DNA of 64,000 bases, from assembly GCF_003339865.1 (NCBI RefSeq), contig NZ_QPKV01000004.1:372001-436000 (forward strand), given 5' to 3'. Positions within the stretch are counted from its first letter, which is position 1; every line of letters begins with the position of its first letter. Position numbers and translations under genes: made by a program. Below, in pieces: positions 44,720-54,427 of the stretch. The stretch is from Pedobacter chinensis (GTDB lineage Bacteria > Bacteroidota > Bacteroidia > Sphingobacteriales > Sphingobacteriaceae). The notes under the pieces were generated by a model. It ran no database searches. It worked only from the letters and a program-made list of their open reading frames with translations, and was not told the DNA's origin.

Positions 44720-47137
44720 TTAATCATGATCCTTATTCCATCTGATCTTTATTCCACCTTTCTCATCATCAATTGCTTTTAAGTGCAATACGATACCCCG
44801 CATTCTGGCTTCACGTTTTTCTTTACTTGTCAGATTTTCATCGCCTTTTGGGTTTCTTAATGGAATATCCATGGCAACATCTGTTCCCGGTCCTAAAGCG
44901 TAGATTCCTTTTACGTTAAAATTCAATGCACTGGAATTTACCTGCATCGGACTAATTTCTACCTTATCGCCACGGATATTTAATGTTCCATCGAGGTTTT
45001 TAATTTCAACATTGGATAAATTTCTATTGGCAAAAGCAAATTTGCCCACCTTAACCATAGGCTCGAAATTGACCAGAGCGGCGTTGTTGAGGTTAAAAAT
45101 AACCTTCCCGTTTATTGACCGTGGTAAAATTTTCCCGGCATGAGATATTCTTCCCGAGATATTAACTAAAGAAGAAAGATAACCTTTTAAATTTTTATTG
45201 GTAATGGTTTCCTGTCCGAAATTATCAAAAGAATAAAAGAAATCTTTCACGCTCACATGGCTAATTTTCGAGTTGATTTTAAAAAGATTTGAAGCAGGTT
45301 GCTGGATGATATTTCCATCTAAAGCAAGCGTTCCCCCGGCATGTTCCACGCTGATTTTGTTCAGGTAAATCCCTTCTCCACGAAGGGAAATATCAGCGTT
45401 TAGATTTTTAGCTAAAAACTTATCATAAATGGCTTTACCCACTGTAAGTTTAATGTTCATTTTAGAAACCTCCAGCACATTGCTTAATTCCTTTGATGCC
45501 GTTTTCATGGAATTGCCGGATGATGCTTTCTTTTTTGTATTTCTTGGACCTAAAAAAGGCAAAAACTCATTCAAATAGAGTTGGGGACTATGCATTTTAA
45601 GATTTACCAAAATCTTATCAGGATCAGTATAATAAAGATTGGCGAAATTGGCAATGCTGCAACTCACATTTAACTCACTTTTGCCCAGTTGAAAATGTCC
45701 GTTTTGGATAGAAAGGTCATTTTGATCGAAATTGATATCAAGGGCGCTTTTAACCAGATGCAACTTTCGTGGCACATAAAGAATATCTGCATTGGCGATC
45801 TTAATTTTTCCGGAAACAACAGGCTTTGTAAAGCGAAAATTGTCAATATCTGCCTTGCAGTAGAGTCTTAAATCTGCAGTACCTTGTTTAAACACGAAAT
45901 CTTGCGTACCAAGGGAGTTGTTAAGATTGGATAATGGAAACTGTGAAGTAACCAATCCGGTAGCTATTGGCCTCGACAAATTATTAACAGTAAAGGTGTC
46001 AACCTTGATTGGCGCATTAAAGTATTTTGCTGTAAGCCTATGAAACTTGATTGATGAGTTTTCATCGCCGATGATTCCACCAACGGTATCCTGATTGGTA
46101 AATGAACCGTCGAAATTTGCTGCCGTCAGCTTGCCTGATGGAATTGAAACCACATTGTCGCGAACTGTAATTCCGACTTTGATCAATGGATCGCCATATT
46201 TTCCCGAGCCATCATCAATGATATTTCCTCTGATATCGATCGGTTTCTCTATACCAAATTTTAATAACTTTGATGAAATGTTTGGCGAAAGCAGTAAAGC
46301 AACATTTCTAAATAAGATTTTATCAACAGCTATGCTAATGGCAAATGCCGATTTATCCAAATCTATTTTTGCACCTATTTTAAATGGATGTCCACCGATT
46401 TTTAAAATTTCCGGATCAAGAATTACCGCGTCAAGTTTTCTGCTATAATGGGCAGATAATGTTCCTTCCAGTGATTTATCTTTTAAAAAGCTTCCTTTTT
46501 TTGTGTTGAAGGCGAAGCTGTTAACCTGCGTTTTTAATTTGATTTTTCCAGTCCAACCGCTATCAGGGTATTGCATTCTACCCTGAATCTGATCAATGTT
46601 GAAATTGAAGAGCTTAAATCTTTTTTGATTATCCAGTACCAGATTTACCTTGTTGAAATCAATTTTCTTTATTTCAAGAGCTGATGTTTTGTTAGAAGAT
46701 TGTTTCTCTTCAGCTGGTTTACTTTTGAATATGCTCGTATTACTGTATCCGGTTGAATCAGTGTAGATATAGATGGAAGCATCATTAATAGCAATTTGAT
46801 TGATGTTGACATTTCCCACTATTAAAGAAAGTACGTTTAAAGAAACATCAATATCCTGAGCCTTAAGTAAATCGTGTTTATGCTTTGACCATAGGCTATC
46901 TCTTAATAAAACACCATTTAGCGATACAGAAACTCCCGGGAAACTTTTTAAAAGTGTCGGTTCCATGCTCGTGGCTGTGATTTGGCCATTTAAGTTTTTG
47001 TTTAATTGTGCCAATATGGAGCTTAGCACTTCTTTCTTATTGCGACTAATGTAGAATGCACCGGCAAGCCAGGTCAGTATGACTAAGATGATTAAAACTG
47101 ATAGGATCCTTAAAGTTATTTTGAGCCAGCGTTTCAT
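44720..47137 (-). CDS. AsmA-like envelope protein
   Basis: About 805 residues from ATG 47137 (MKRWLKITLRILSVLIILVILTWLAGAFYI): one N-terminal membrane helix, then a very long beta-rich periplasmic region of repeated groove-like strands (for example NGVLLRDSLWSKHKHDLLKAQDIDVSL, ISVEHAGGTLALDGNI, LDGTLNIRGDKVEISPMQV) as in AsmA/TamB/YhdP proteins. These are thought to carry phospholipids between the membranes or aid outer-membrane assembly. The C-terminus (KEKREARMRGIVLHLKAIDDEKGGIKIRW) is a Bacteroidota-type tail. Confidence 0.85.
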   Translation of the reverse strand: MKRWLKITLRILSVLIILVILTWLAGAFYISRNKKEVLSSILAQLNKNLNGQITATSMEPTLLKSFPGVSVSLNGVLLRDSLWSKHKHDLLKAQDIDVSLNVLSLIVGNVNINQIAINDASIYIYTDSTGYSNTSIFKSKPAEEKQSSNKTSALEIKKIDFNKVNLVLDNQKRFKLFNFNIDQIQGRMQYPDSGWTGKIKLKTQVNSFAFNTKKGSFLKDKSLEGTLSAHYSRKLDAVILDPEILKIGGHPFKIGAKIDLDKSAFAISIAVDKILFRNVALLLSPNISSKLLKFGIEKPIDIRGNIIDDGSGKYGDPLIKVGITVRDNVVSIPSGKLTAANFDGSFTNQDTVGGIIGDENSSIKFHRLTAKYFNAPIKVDTFTVNNLSRPIATGLVTSQFPLSNLNNSLGTQDFVFKQGTADLRLYCKADIDNFRFTKPVVSGKIKIANADILYVPRKLHLVKSALDINFDQNDLSIQNGHFQLGKSELNVSCSIANFANLYYTDPDKILVNLKMHSPQLYLNEFLPFLGPRNTKKKASSGNSMKTASKELSNVLEVSKMNIKLTVGKAIYDKFLAKNLNADISLRGEGIYLNKISVEHAGGTLALDGNIIQQPASNLFKINSKISHVSVKDFFYSFDNFGQETITNKNLKGYLSSLVNISGRISHAGKILPRSINGKVIFNLNNAALVNFEPMVKVGKFAFANRNLSNVEIKNLDGTLNIRGDKVEISPMQVNSSALNFNVKGIYALGPGTDVAMDIPLRNPKGDENLTSKEKREARMRGIVLHLKAIDDEKGGIKIRWNKDHD

Positions 47138-47307
47138 AAACATTATTTGATTTAACCAATATAATGTTTTTTAGACTATAATTGTTTGAAGTTAAGTTAA
47201 ATTAACAAGCGTTCATTTAACGCAAATCAGACATTCAGGAATTAGGAAAAATTAAGCTGGTCTTAATTTTTATATTAAAGTCTGCGTTTCATCGTTTAAG
47301 CATTATT

Positions 47308-47395
47308 CACTGCCCTCAGAATGGCAGGGCCTGAATATGCCTGTCATTCTGAGGGCAGTGAAGACCGCGAAGCAGCTACGAAGTAAATCTCCAGC
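47308..47395. repeat. Dispersed CATTCTGAG-type palindromic repeat
   Basis: CACTGCCCTCAGAATGGCAG (47308-47327) pairs with CTGTCATTCTGAGGGCAGTG (47341-47360) with one G:T-type mismatch, then GAAGACCGCGAAGC...AAATCTCC, the wording of a repeat common in many bacterial chromosomes. It lies in the 528-bp non-coding gap 47138-47664. Confidence 0.75.
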
Positions 47396-47510
47396 CTACG
47401 GGCATTGCACCTGGTTTACCACTGACTTTGTTTTTAAAGCGATCAGTGTGGTATTAAAGTTTCTGTTTCATCACCTGTAAATTGTTATTTTCAATAGCGA
47501 AAGCATTAAG

Positions 47511-47530
47511 ATTCCCACCTGCGTGGGAAT
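47511..47530. repeat. Small palindromic repeat
   Basis: ATTCCCAC-CTGC-GTGGGAAT, then GACGAC; another well-known dispersed sequence type. The rest of the gap shows no gene. Confidence 0.7.
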
Positions 47531-47664
47531 GACGACAACAAATTAGTAAACGGGTTTTGTCATTATGTGGCACGAAGAATCTGTTACCTATAAGCTTTGG
47601 CTGCCCTTTTGCCGAGACCTAGTTGAATATTTATGTTGGCATTTCATTTGTGTCTTACTTCCTT

Positions 47665-48144
47665 TTACAATAAATGTGCGAATACGGTAGAATGCCAGCT
47701 ATTTTTAAATGGTACTTCCCATTTGGTTTCTAATTCTGCCAAATTTTGAACCATATTATTAAACACAATGGTTTCCGGGTTTATCTTTTTAATGTTGATC
47801 AAAGTCTCGAAATCTTCTTTATTGTTTACTACTACATCATTATCAACCTTATAGGCCATATTGAAACGGTTAAATAAATCAACATTGTATTCTTGCTCAA
47901 TTTCTTTGATTAGTCTTACAGAACTATCTATCGAGCATCCGGTCACATTTGCCTGTGTTTCATCAACAGTTAGAATAATAAAAAAACCATATCTGATTTC
48001 GGCTTTTGCAAGTAATTCATTTCCATGTGCCTTCCATTGATTGGTAAAGGAAGCTAACTTGTTTAAAATTTCGCTTTCTTCCTGTGAAGTGAACTTTCGG
48101 TTGCTTTGGTAGATCCAAACTCTTGATTGTGGAGAAAAACTCAT
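47665..48144 (-). CDS. Conserved hypothetical protein
   Basis: From ATG 48144 (MSFSPQSRVWIYQSNRKFT) about 159 residues; the longer frame starts with TTG. Conserved-looking features are the opening VWIYQSNR, KAHGNELLAKAEIRYGFFIILTVDET, GCSIDSSVRLIKEIEQEYN and the C-terminal SWHSTVF. Homologues in Bacteroidota are often labelled ABC-transporter ATPase, but there is no Walker motif here, so that label is not supported. Cytoplasmic; divergent from the secreted protein at 48195. Confidence 0.7.
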   Translation of the reverse strand: MSFSPQSRVWIYQSNRKFTSQEESEILNKLASFTNQWKAHGNELLAKAEIRYGFFIILTVDETQANVTGCSIDSSVRLIKEIEQEYNVDLFNRFNMAYKVDNDVVVNNKEDFETLINIKKINPETIVFNNMVQNLAELETKWEVPFKNSWHSTVFAHLL

Positions 48145-48194
48145 ATACAAATTTAGTATTTTAATTAATTTGGTGTGTTTAAAACGTTGCCCTC

Positions 48195-48671
48195 ATGAAA
48201 AAGTTTACAATCGGCTTGAAAATATCACTGATATCGGCTTTGAGCATATTGTTATGCGCTTTTTCGGATCCCGAATCTTTGGAGCAATATGTGGAGTATC
48301 TGCAGAAATCACTTACGGAACATTATGATTTTAGTCAGGAAAGTAACCAGATCAAGCGTTACGAACTGAATATTACTAACAATGGTTTCTGCCGTTATAA
48401 AAGATATTTTAACAATGGGAAAACAGAATATTTTGCATTTAACTTGGCTAAATTTAAGGATATGGATTATTACGGCAACACTTCATCGGGCAAATTGTAT
48501 TTAAGAACCAAAGGAGATGATGTAATTGTTCAAACTTATAAAGATAAAGGAGGAGATGTGGACTCTATGGCCACACAAGTAATCATCCCACTAAAAAACA
48601 TCGAAGCAGAAGATTTAAACCAGATTCGTGATCATTTAGAAAGGATTCTCAAATTGCCACAAACACCATAA
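48195..48671 (+). CDS. Secreted hypothetical protein
   Basis: A 158-residue protein with a signal peptide (KISLISALSILLCAFS) and a mature part of mixed alpha/beta character, for example GFCRYKRYFNNGKTEYFAFNLAKFKDMDYYG. No family recognised. Confidence 0.65.
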   Translation: MKKFTIGLKISLISALSILLCAFSDPESLEQYVEYLQKSLTEHYDFSQESNQIKRYELNITNNGFCRYKRYFNNGKTEYFAFNLAKFKDMDYYGNTSSGKLYLRTKGDDVIVQTYKDKGGDVDSMATQVIIPLKNIEAEDLNQIRDHLERILKLPQTP

Positions 48672-48747
48672 CTGCGAATGATTTGTGAAAATGATGATAA
48701 AAAGGTCTTAATTAAAACCATTATTATCAGTCTTATTTCTCCGGAAC

Positions 48748-49536
48748 TTAAAGGCCATTTGCTCTTGCAGTAATCTCTGCAATATCTAAAACCTTTATTT
48801 CCTGTTCTTTATCTTTTAATTTTATGCCATCACTAAGCATAGTCATGCAGAAAGGGCAACCTGCTGCAATAAATTGCGGATTGGTTTCCAAAGCTTCATC
48901 AATACGTTCAACATTGATATCTTTCTTTCCTTTTTCAGGTTCTTTAAACATTTGCGCGCCACCCGCACCGCAACACAAACCATTGCTTTTGCAACGCTTC
49001 ATTTCCACCAGTTGCGCATCTAAAACTTCCAGTGCTTTTCTTGGTGCTTCATAAATTCCGTTTCCGCGGCCTAAATAACAAGGATCATGATAAGTGATCT
49101 TCTTCCCTTTGAAGCTTTCTCCACCTTCTGCCTTAAGTTTACCCTCATTGATTAAATCCTGAATGAGTTGGGTATGATGGATAACTTCGTAAGTTCCGCC
49201 CAAACCAGGATATTCGTTTTTTATGGTGTTAAAGCAGTGCGGGCAACCCGTAACAATTTTCTTAATGTTGTAAGCATTCAGCACTTCTATATTGGTCATG
49301 GCCTGCATCTGGAAAAGAAACTCATTTCCTGCCCTTTTAGCCGGATCTCCGGTGCAACTTTCCTCTGTTCCTAAAACAGCATATTTTATACCTACATGAT
49401 GTAAGATCTTGCAAATGTCACGGGTAATTTTTTGTGCTCTTTCATCGTAACTTCCGGCACATCCAACCCAAAATAATATTTCCGGCTCTTCACCTGCGGC
49501 CATTAGCTCGGCCATTGTAGGTACTTTAAATTCCAT
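48748..49536 (-). CDS. CCG-domain Fe-S oxidoreductase subunit (HdrB/GlpC-like)
   Basis: A 262-residue protein with two cysteine-rich CCG domains: FWVGCAGSYDERAQ...CTGDPAKR...GCPHCFNTIKNEYP, and HDPCYLGRGNGIYEAPR ... CCGAGGAQMF ... GCPFCMTML. In heterodisulfide reductase and related complexes these domains hold a non-cubane cluster or act as electron-transfer sites. It follows the membrane-bound partner at 49621 by 84 bp on the same strand. Electron donor and acceptor are unknown; a quinone-linked role is inferred from the partner. Confidence 0.88.
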   Translation of the reverse strand: MEFKVPTMAELMAAGEEPEILFWVGCAGSYDERAQKITRDICKILHHVGIKYAVLGTEESCTGDPAKRAGNEFLFQMQAMTNIEVLNAYNIKKIVTGCPHCFNTIKNEYPGLGGTYEVIHHTQLIQDLINEGKLKAEGGESFKGKKITYHDPCYLGRGNGIYEAPRKALEVLDAQLVEMKRCKSNGLCCGAGGAQMFKEPEKGKKDINVERIDEALETNPQFIAAGCPFCMTMLSDGIKLKDKEQEIKVLDIAEITARANGL

Positions 49537-49620
49537 TTTTGTATAGTAAAAGGTTAACTGTAATCGGTTAACTGTTTAATTAAATTAATTTCCAGTTTGA
49601 AAACTGAATATTGATTGCTG

Positions 49621-50916
49621 CTAACTTCCTTCAGCCCAATTAAAGCGGTCAGCAGGAGAATATTTCCACGGTGCCTGATTATTTTCAATATTGCCCATCA
49701 TGGCATTAATACTCGCTGGTGCCTGAGATTCTTCCATCACTGCGAAACGGCGTAATTCGGTAATAATTTGTAAAGGATCGATGTTTACCGGGCAAGCTTC
49801 AACGCAAGCATTACAGGTGGTACATGCCCAAATTTCTTCTCTGGTAATGTAATCATCCAATAAAGATTTTCCATCCTGATATTCCGCACCGTTTTTATCG
49901 ATGTTTTTTCCGATTTCAGTAATGCGATCCCGGGTATCCATCATAATCTTTCGCGGCGATAATAATTTTCCGGTAATATTTGCCGGGCAAACAGATGTAC
50001 AACGGCCACATTCGGTGCAGGTATAGGCATTCATCAGATTTACCCAACTCAAATCGGTGGCATCTTTTGCTCCGAATTTTCCGGGCTCAGTTTCTGCCGG
50101 CACAAAAGAAGGATCGAGCATTGCTTTTACCTCATTTGTAACCGAAGCCATATTGGTAAACTCGCCTTTTGGCTCCAAATTAGAAAAATAAGTATTTGGG
50201 AAGGCAAATAAAATATGGAAATGTTTTGAATAGGGCAGGTAATTGAGGAAAGCCAAAATACCGATGATGTGAAACCACCAGCAGCCACGTTCAATCGCTA
50301 TTAATGTGCTTTCTGCTGAAGGTAATATATTCATTAAATATTGACTAACAGGAAAAGCCCCGGCATTGGTATAGTGACTCGAACCTAACAATTGCAGTTT
50401 TGCATCTGCAGCATTCATAAGTAAGAATGCAGTCATTAACAATATTTCTGTTATCAGAATGTAGTTTGCATCAGATTTGGGCCAACTGGTCATTTCAACA
50501 CCTCTGAAGCGTTTTAACTTCAATACATTTCTTCTGATCAGGAAAATTGCACAAGAAACCCAAACAGTTAACGCAAGGATTTCGAAAGAACCGATCAGAA
50601 AATTGTAAAGCCCTCCTAAACCGTGGAATATTCTATGCGTACCAAAAAGTCCGTCAATCATGATTTCCAATACTTCAATATTGATGATCACAAAACCGAT
50701 ATAAACAAAAAAGTGAAGAAATGCAGGTATTGGGCGAACAACCATTTTTGATTGCCCAAAAGCTACCCGAAGCATTGTCATTAATCTTTTTTGAGGCTGA
50801 TCTGTGCGATCAGCTGATTTTCCTAAGCGGATATTGCGGATGATTTTACGCAAATTAGCCGTAAACAGCGCAATTGCTGCAAGTGTTATTACTAGAAATA
50901 GGATCTGAGCCACCAT
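49621..50916 (-). CDS. Membrane-bound 4Fe-4S ferredoxin-type oxidoreductase subunit
   Basis: A 431-residue protein whose N-terminal half has about five membrane helices with histidines and a nitrate-reductase-gamma-like layout, and whose C-terminal half holds two 4Fe-4S motifs, CTECGRCTSVCP and CTTCNACVEACP. Together with the CCG-domain protein encoded just downstream this makes an HdrD/GlpC-like membrane complex that probably passes electrons to or from the quinone pool. Such two-gene units are frequent in Bacteroidota, but their physiological donor is not settled. Confidence 0.88.
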   Translation of the reverse strand: MVAQILFLVITLAAIALFTANLRKIIRNIRLGKSADRTDQPQKRLMTMLRVAFGQSKMVVRPIPAFLHFFVYIGFVIINIEVLEIMIDGLFGTHRIFHGLGGLYNFLIGSFEILALTVWVSCAIFLIRRNVLKLKRFRGVEMTSWPKSDANYILITEILLMTAFLLMNAADAKLQLLGSSHYTNAGAFPVSQYLMNILPSAESTLIAIERGCWWFHIIGILAFLNYLPYSKHFHILFAFPNTYFSNLEPKGEFTNMASVTNEVKAMLDPSFVPAETEPGKFGAKDATDLSWVNLMNAYTCTECGRCTSVCPANITGKLLSPRKIMMDTRDRITEIGKNIDKNGAEYQDGKSLLDDYITREEIWACTTCNACVEACPVNIDPLQIITELRRFAVMEESQAPASINAMMGNIENNQAPWKYSPADRFNWAEGS

Positions 50917-51100
50917 GCAATATTAGATTGTTTATGCTAAAATATGATATTAATCTAAATAAATTACTATGCATGCATAAAAAAAATAAGAAAATTTCTT
51001 GTTTGTATTCATTCTAAGCAAGATTAAGCTTACATTGACAACAATTAAAAAAATTAATTAATTGATAATCAGAGCTCCGCTGAAATAATGGAAAAAAAAT

Positions 51101-51130
51101 TTTGCATTTGAAAAAAGAACGCTACATTTG
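51101..51130 (+). promoter_or_regulatory. Promoter of tRNA-Phe
   Basis: TTTG at 51101-51104, an 18-bp spacer, and TACATTTG at 51123-51130 match the Bacteroidota promoter consensus. The tRNA begins 15 bp further on. Confidence 0.8.
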
Positions 51131-51145
51131 CAATCCCAAACGGAT

Positions 51146-51218
51146 GGTGCCATAGCTCAGTCGGTAGAGCAAAGGACTGAAAATCCTTGTGTCCCTGGTT
51201 CGAATCCAGGTGGCACCA
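51146..51218 (+). tRNA. tRNA-Phe (GAA)
   Basis: A 73-nt cloverleaf: acceptor GGTGCCA / TGGCACC, D arm GCTC-AGTCGGTA-GAGC, anticodon stem AAGGA / TCCTT with loop CTGAAAA (anticodon GAA), T arm CCTGG-TTCGAAT-CCAGG, discriminator A. The 3' CCA is not encoded. Confidence 0.97.
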
Positions 51219-51223
51219 CTTCC

Positions 51224-51253
51224 AAAAGCCTGTCAGAAATGACGGGCTTTTTT
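51224..51253 (+). terminator. Terminator of tRNA-Phe
   Basis: AAAAGCCTGTCA and TGACGGGCTTTTTT form a stem with one G:U pair around GAAA, directly after the tRNA. Confidence 0.85.
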
Positions 51254-51713
51254 GATTCCCATCATATTTTTTTAGTAAATAGATTTCATTTAAAAACCTT
51301 TTGATCAATTTTGATCAACTCTCCGAAATTGCCTGGGAATATTTTATAAAAATCAACGGAGAATCTTCTCGATTGTCCTTCAAAAACATGTGAATATATA
51401 TTGAATAATATCAAATATTTTCTTTCAACTTAATTTCGTTGAAATCCGGCAATCAACGATATTCAGCTGTTTTTTTTTATTGTGTTTAAATTGCAACTTA
51501 TTGATTTTTAATGATTTATATCGATGGCATTCGGTTTGGTATAATGCATTTGGAATACAACAAAAAAATGGTTGGAAAAAAGTCATACCCATAGTACAAA
51601 TCAATAAAGTGGGTAGACCAGGCAAATTACAAATGCTTAAACAAGTTTTTTTGTCTGTGAAGTAACCATATCATTAAATCAAGTCTTAAAATTCAATCTA
51701 AAAAACAACTATT
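51254..51713. other. Non-coding gap before the isochorismatase-type operon
   Basis: A 460-bp AT-rich stretch. Overlapping short frames on both strands (about 51425-51665) look unlike proteins and match nothing known. No palindrome, RNA or convincing promoter was found. Confidence 0.5.
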
Positions 51714-52373
51714 ATGGCAACATTTGACACTTCAAAAGCAGGTCTGGACGCACTGCTAACACCCCAAAACTGCGTATTAATATTGATTGACCACCAACCA
51801 TATCAATTTGCAGGCTTACACAGTCATGATTCTGTGACGATAATAAACAATGTGGTAGGGCTTGCTAAAACTGCAAAGCTGTTTAATGTTCCTACACTTT
51901 TAACTACTGTAATTGAAGAAAATGGTGGGCTTATTCTTAAGCAACTTCAGGATGTGTTTCCGGAGCAAAAACCGCTTAACAGAACGTTTATCAACACATG
52001 GGAAGACGAACGTGCTGTTGAATGGGTAAAAGCAACGGGCAGGAAAAAGGTCGTTATTGCCGGATTGTGGACAGAAATATGCGTTGCCATGCCAGCGATA
52101 CAGGCCGCAGGTGAAGGTTACGAAGTTTATGCTGTTACAGATGCTTCTGGTGGGGTAAGTGTTGAGGCACATACAATGGCCATTCATCGTATGATCCAGG
52201 CAGGGGTATCACCTATTACATGGGGCATATTCTCTGCGGAGCTGCAGAGAGACTGGGCCCGCGCTGAAACCGCTATACCTCTTGCTGATATCATCATAAA
52301 CCATTACGGTAATGTGGGTACCAGTTTCCTTTGGGAGCAGCAATTACTGAATACTCCAATACCATCAGAATAA
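51714..52373 (+). CDS. Isochorismatase-family cysteine hydrolase (YcaC-like)
   Basis: A 219-residue alpha/beta hydrolase of the isochorismatase superfamily, with the catalytic aspartate D26 (LILIDHQPYQF) and nucleophile C123 (GLWTEICVAMPAI). The segment TTVIEENGGLILKQLQDVFP and RTFINTWED resembles YcaC. The substrate is unknown for most of these proteins. It is 170 bp upstream of an SDR on the same strand; the three genes up to 54337 are probably one stress-type unit. Confidence 0.88.
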   Translation: MATFDTSKAGLDALLTPQNCVLILIDHQPYQFAGLHSHDSVTIINNVVGLAKTAKLFNVPTLLTTVIEENGGLILKQLQDVFPEQKPLNRTFINTWEDERAVEWVKATGRKKVVIAGLWTEICVAMPAIQAAGEGYEVYAVTDASGGVSVEAHTMAIHRMIQAGVSPITWGIFSAELQRDWARAETAIPLADIIINHYGNVGTSFLWEQQLLNTPIPSE

Positions 52374-52543
52374 GTTAAATATTAAAGCTCTAATCGTACT
52401 CACTGATAGGGCTTAATTAAGCTTAAGCTTTATGAAAATTTGAAAACAGGATTTGTCAAAATTTCAGGAAATGATCATAATGCCGATCAAGCATTTAACA
52501 CCCTGTTCAGTACAGCACTTAATAGATTTAAAGCACTTAAATT

Positions 52544-53311
52544 ATGAGGAACTTCAAAGATAAAATTATCATTATTACTGGTGGAGCGAGTGGAATAGGC
52601 CTTGCTCTTGGAAAGAGATTTATAGCGGAAGGTGCGGTGGTGGTTCTTTCCGATTTGAATGATAAAGCCGTTCGTACGCAAGCTGAAGCCATTGGCGCTG
52701 TTTCGATGACAACAGATGTAAGCATTGAGGCCGATATTAAACACCTTATTGATCAGACAATCGAACGGTTCGGAAGGGTGGATATGTTTATCTCAAATGC
52801 TGGCATTGCTTATCCTTCGGATATTGACACCATTACAGAAAAATGGGAGCAAATTTATGCCATTAACGTGCTGGCTCATGTTTTTGCAGCAAAGTATGTT
52901 CTACCGGGCATGTTGCAACGCGGTGAAGGTTATTTACTTAATACCGCGTCTGCTGCAGGACTGCTCTGCGAGTTTAACGCCGTTACCTATACTGCCACCA
53001 AACATGCTGCTGTTGGCTTGGCAGAATGGTTGGCACTCACATATAAAAGCAGAGGAATAAAGGTTAGTGTACTTTGCCCGGCAGGAGTAAGAACACCCAT
53101 GACTGCTGGTAGCCCAAGCTTACTAAAATATGGTATTGAGGTTGAAGAAGTGGTTGATCAGGTAATTTCTGCAATTGCAGAGGAAAGGTTCATGATCTCT
53201 ACTCATAAGTTTGTTGATCAGCTTTTTCAACTAAAAGGTAATGATTATGAAAAATATATGTCTGCAATGGAGATTTACCGAAAAGAGGCAGAAGACCTGG
53301 ATCATAAATAG
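52544..53311 (+). CDS. Short-chain dehydrogenase/reductase
   Basis: A 255-residue classical SDR with TGGASGIG (about residues 12-19), SNAGIAYPSD, the serine region NTASAAGLL and YTATKHAAVG (YxxxK). NAD(P)-dependent; substrate unknown. It lies 18 bp upstream of the catalase-fold gene. Confidence 0.9.
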   Translation: MRNFKDKIIIITGGASGIGLALGKRFIAEGAVVVLSDLNDKAVRTQAEAIGAVSMTTDVSIEADIKHLIDQTIERFGRVDMFISNAGIAYPSDIDTITEKWEQIYAINVLAHVFAAKYVLPGMLQRGEGYLLNTASAAGLLCEFNAVTYTATKHAAVGLAEWLALTYKSRGIKVSVLCPAGVRTPMTAGSPSLLKYGIEVEEVVDQVISAIAEERFMISTHKFVDQLFQLKGNDYEKYMSAMEIYRKEAEDLDHK

Positions 53312-53329
53312 ATTATAAAAGATATTCCG

Positions 53330-54337
53330 ATGGATCAGGATAAAATGGAAAAAGAGCAAAAACTCATCGAAAGAATGACAGCCATTCTGGAACAAAAGAT
53401 GGTCAGGGATTATGCTGGGGGGATAATTAAAAGGGATGCGCATCCAAAAGATCTTGGTTTGGTTAAGGCGGTTTTTTCAATAGCTGAAAATTTACCGGAT
53501 GATGTGGCCAAAGGAATATTCAGCGCTCCTAAAAAATATAATTGCCTGATCAGGCTTTCCAATTCAAGCGGAAGAATCAAATCTGATAAAGAGAAGGATT
53601 TTAGAGGATTTGCAATAAAGTTGCTGGATGTACAGGGTGAACGTGTAGATACAGCGGAAAAACATACACAGGATTTCATTTTAATGAGCAACCCTACAAT
53701 GCCCTTCGGTACAGTAAAACTTTTCCATGATGCGGTTTACTACTCGATAAAATGGCACCCTCTTCTATTTGTTGCCAGGCTAATACTCACTGGGAATAAA
53801 AAGGTACTTACAGAAATCAAAAAAGGTAAAGCAAATCATACCAGTTCATTTGATATTCGATATTGGAGTACCACTCCATATCAGTTGGAAGACTCTCTGA
53901 TTAAATATACCATTATTCCAACATCTGAACATATGAGTACTTTTCCAGTTGAGCCAGATGACGATTATCTGCTTGCAAATAATGCAGCTCATTTAAGGGA
54001 ACACGAAGCGTCATTTGATTTTTTAATTCAATTTTTCAAAAATGAAAAGGATACACCTTTAGAAAATGCCGGAATTGAATGGAAGGAGTTGCATTCTCCT
54101 TTTATAAAAATTGCCACAATTACAATACCCAAACAGGATATTCTTACGGAACAGAGAAAAGATCTTGCTGAAGTTCTGGCATTTTCACCAGCCAATTCCT
54201 TATTGGCCCATCAGCCTTTTGGAGGGCTTAATAAAGCACGAATGCATATTTATAAACGTTTGGCTTTTTTTAGAAACAGGATGAATGAGGAATATCCTTT
54301 AGAACCAGACTGTGAAACATACGATACAATACGCTGA
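53330..54337 (+). CDS. Catalase-fold heme protein (mini-catalase/SrpA-like)
   Basis: A 335-residue protein with the heme-catalase core only: distal His in KRDAHPKDLGLVKAVF, the FRGFAIKLLDVQG segment, the distal Asn region DFILMSNPTMPFGTV, and a proximal tyrosine candidate in NKARMHIYKRL. It lacks the N-terminal arm and flavodoxin domain of large catalases, fitting short catalase-like heme enzymes with peroxidase activity. Third gene of the plus-strand unit; converges with the response-regulator gene. Confidence 0.85.
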   Translation: MDQDKMEKEQKLIERMTAILEQKMVRDYAGGIIKRDAHPKDLGLVKAVFSIAENLPDDVAKGIFSAPKKYNCLIRLSNSSGRIKSDKEKDFRGFAIKLLDVQGERVDTAEKHTQDFILMSNPTMPFGTVKLFHDAVYYSIKWHPLLFVARLILTGNKKVLTEIKKGKANHTSSFDIRYWSTTPYQLEDSLIKYTIIPTSEHMSTFPVEPDDDYLLANNAAHLREHEASFDFLIQFFKNEKDTPLENAGIEWKELHSPFIKIATITIPKQDILTEQRKDLAEVLAFSPANSLLAHQPFGGLNKARMHIYKRLAFFRNRMNEEYPLEPDCETYDTIR

Positions 54338-54427
54338 TTTATCAATTAAGGACATATAGTTGTATATGCAATCAACAAAGGTATGAAGATGTATAGGGAA
54401 GCAATTATTACCTAATGCTATGGTTTT

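Noticed and set aside
51146..51218. tRNA-Phe as an attachment site for an integrated island
   Set aside because: No direct repeat of the tRNA 3' end and no integrase gene was found downstream within the window.
51425..51665. Short frames on both strands downstream of tRNA-Phe
   Set aside because: Opposite-strand overlap, AT-rich composition and no family resemblance.
52395..52425. Possible sigma54 promoter (GG-N10-GC) before the SDR gene
   Set aside because: Spacing fits by chance but the -24 TGGCAC and -12 TTGC wording is absent.
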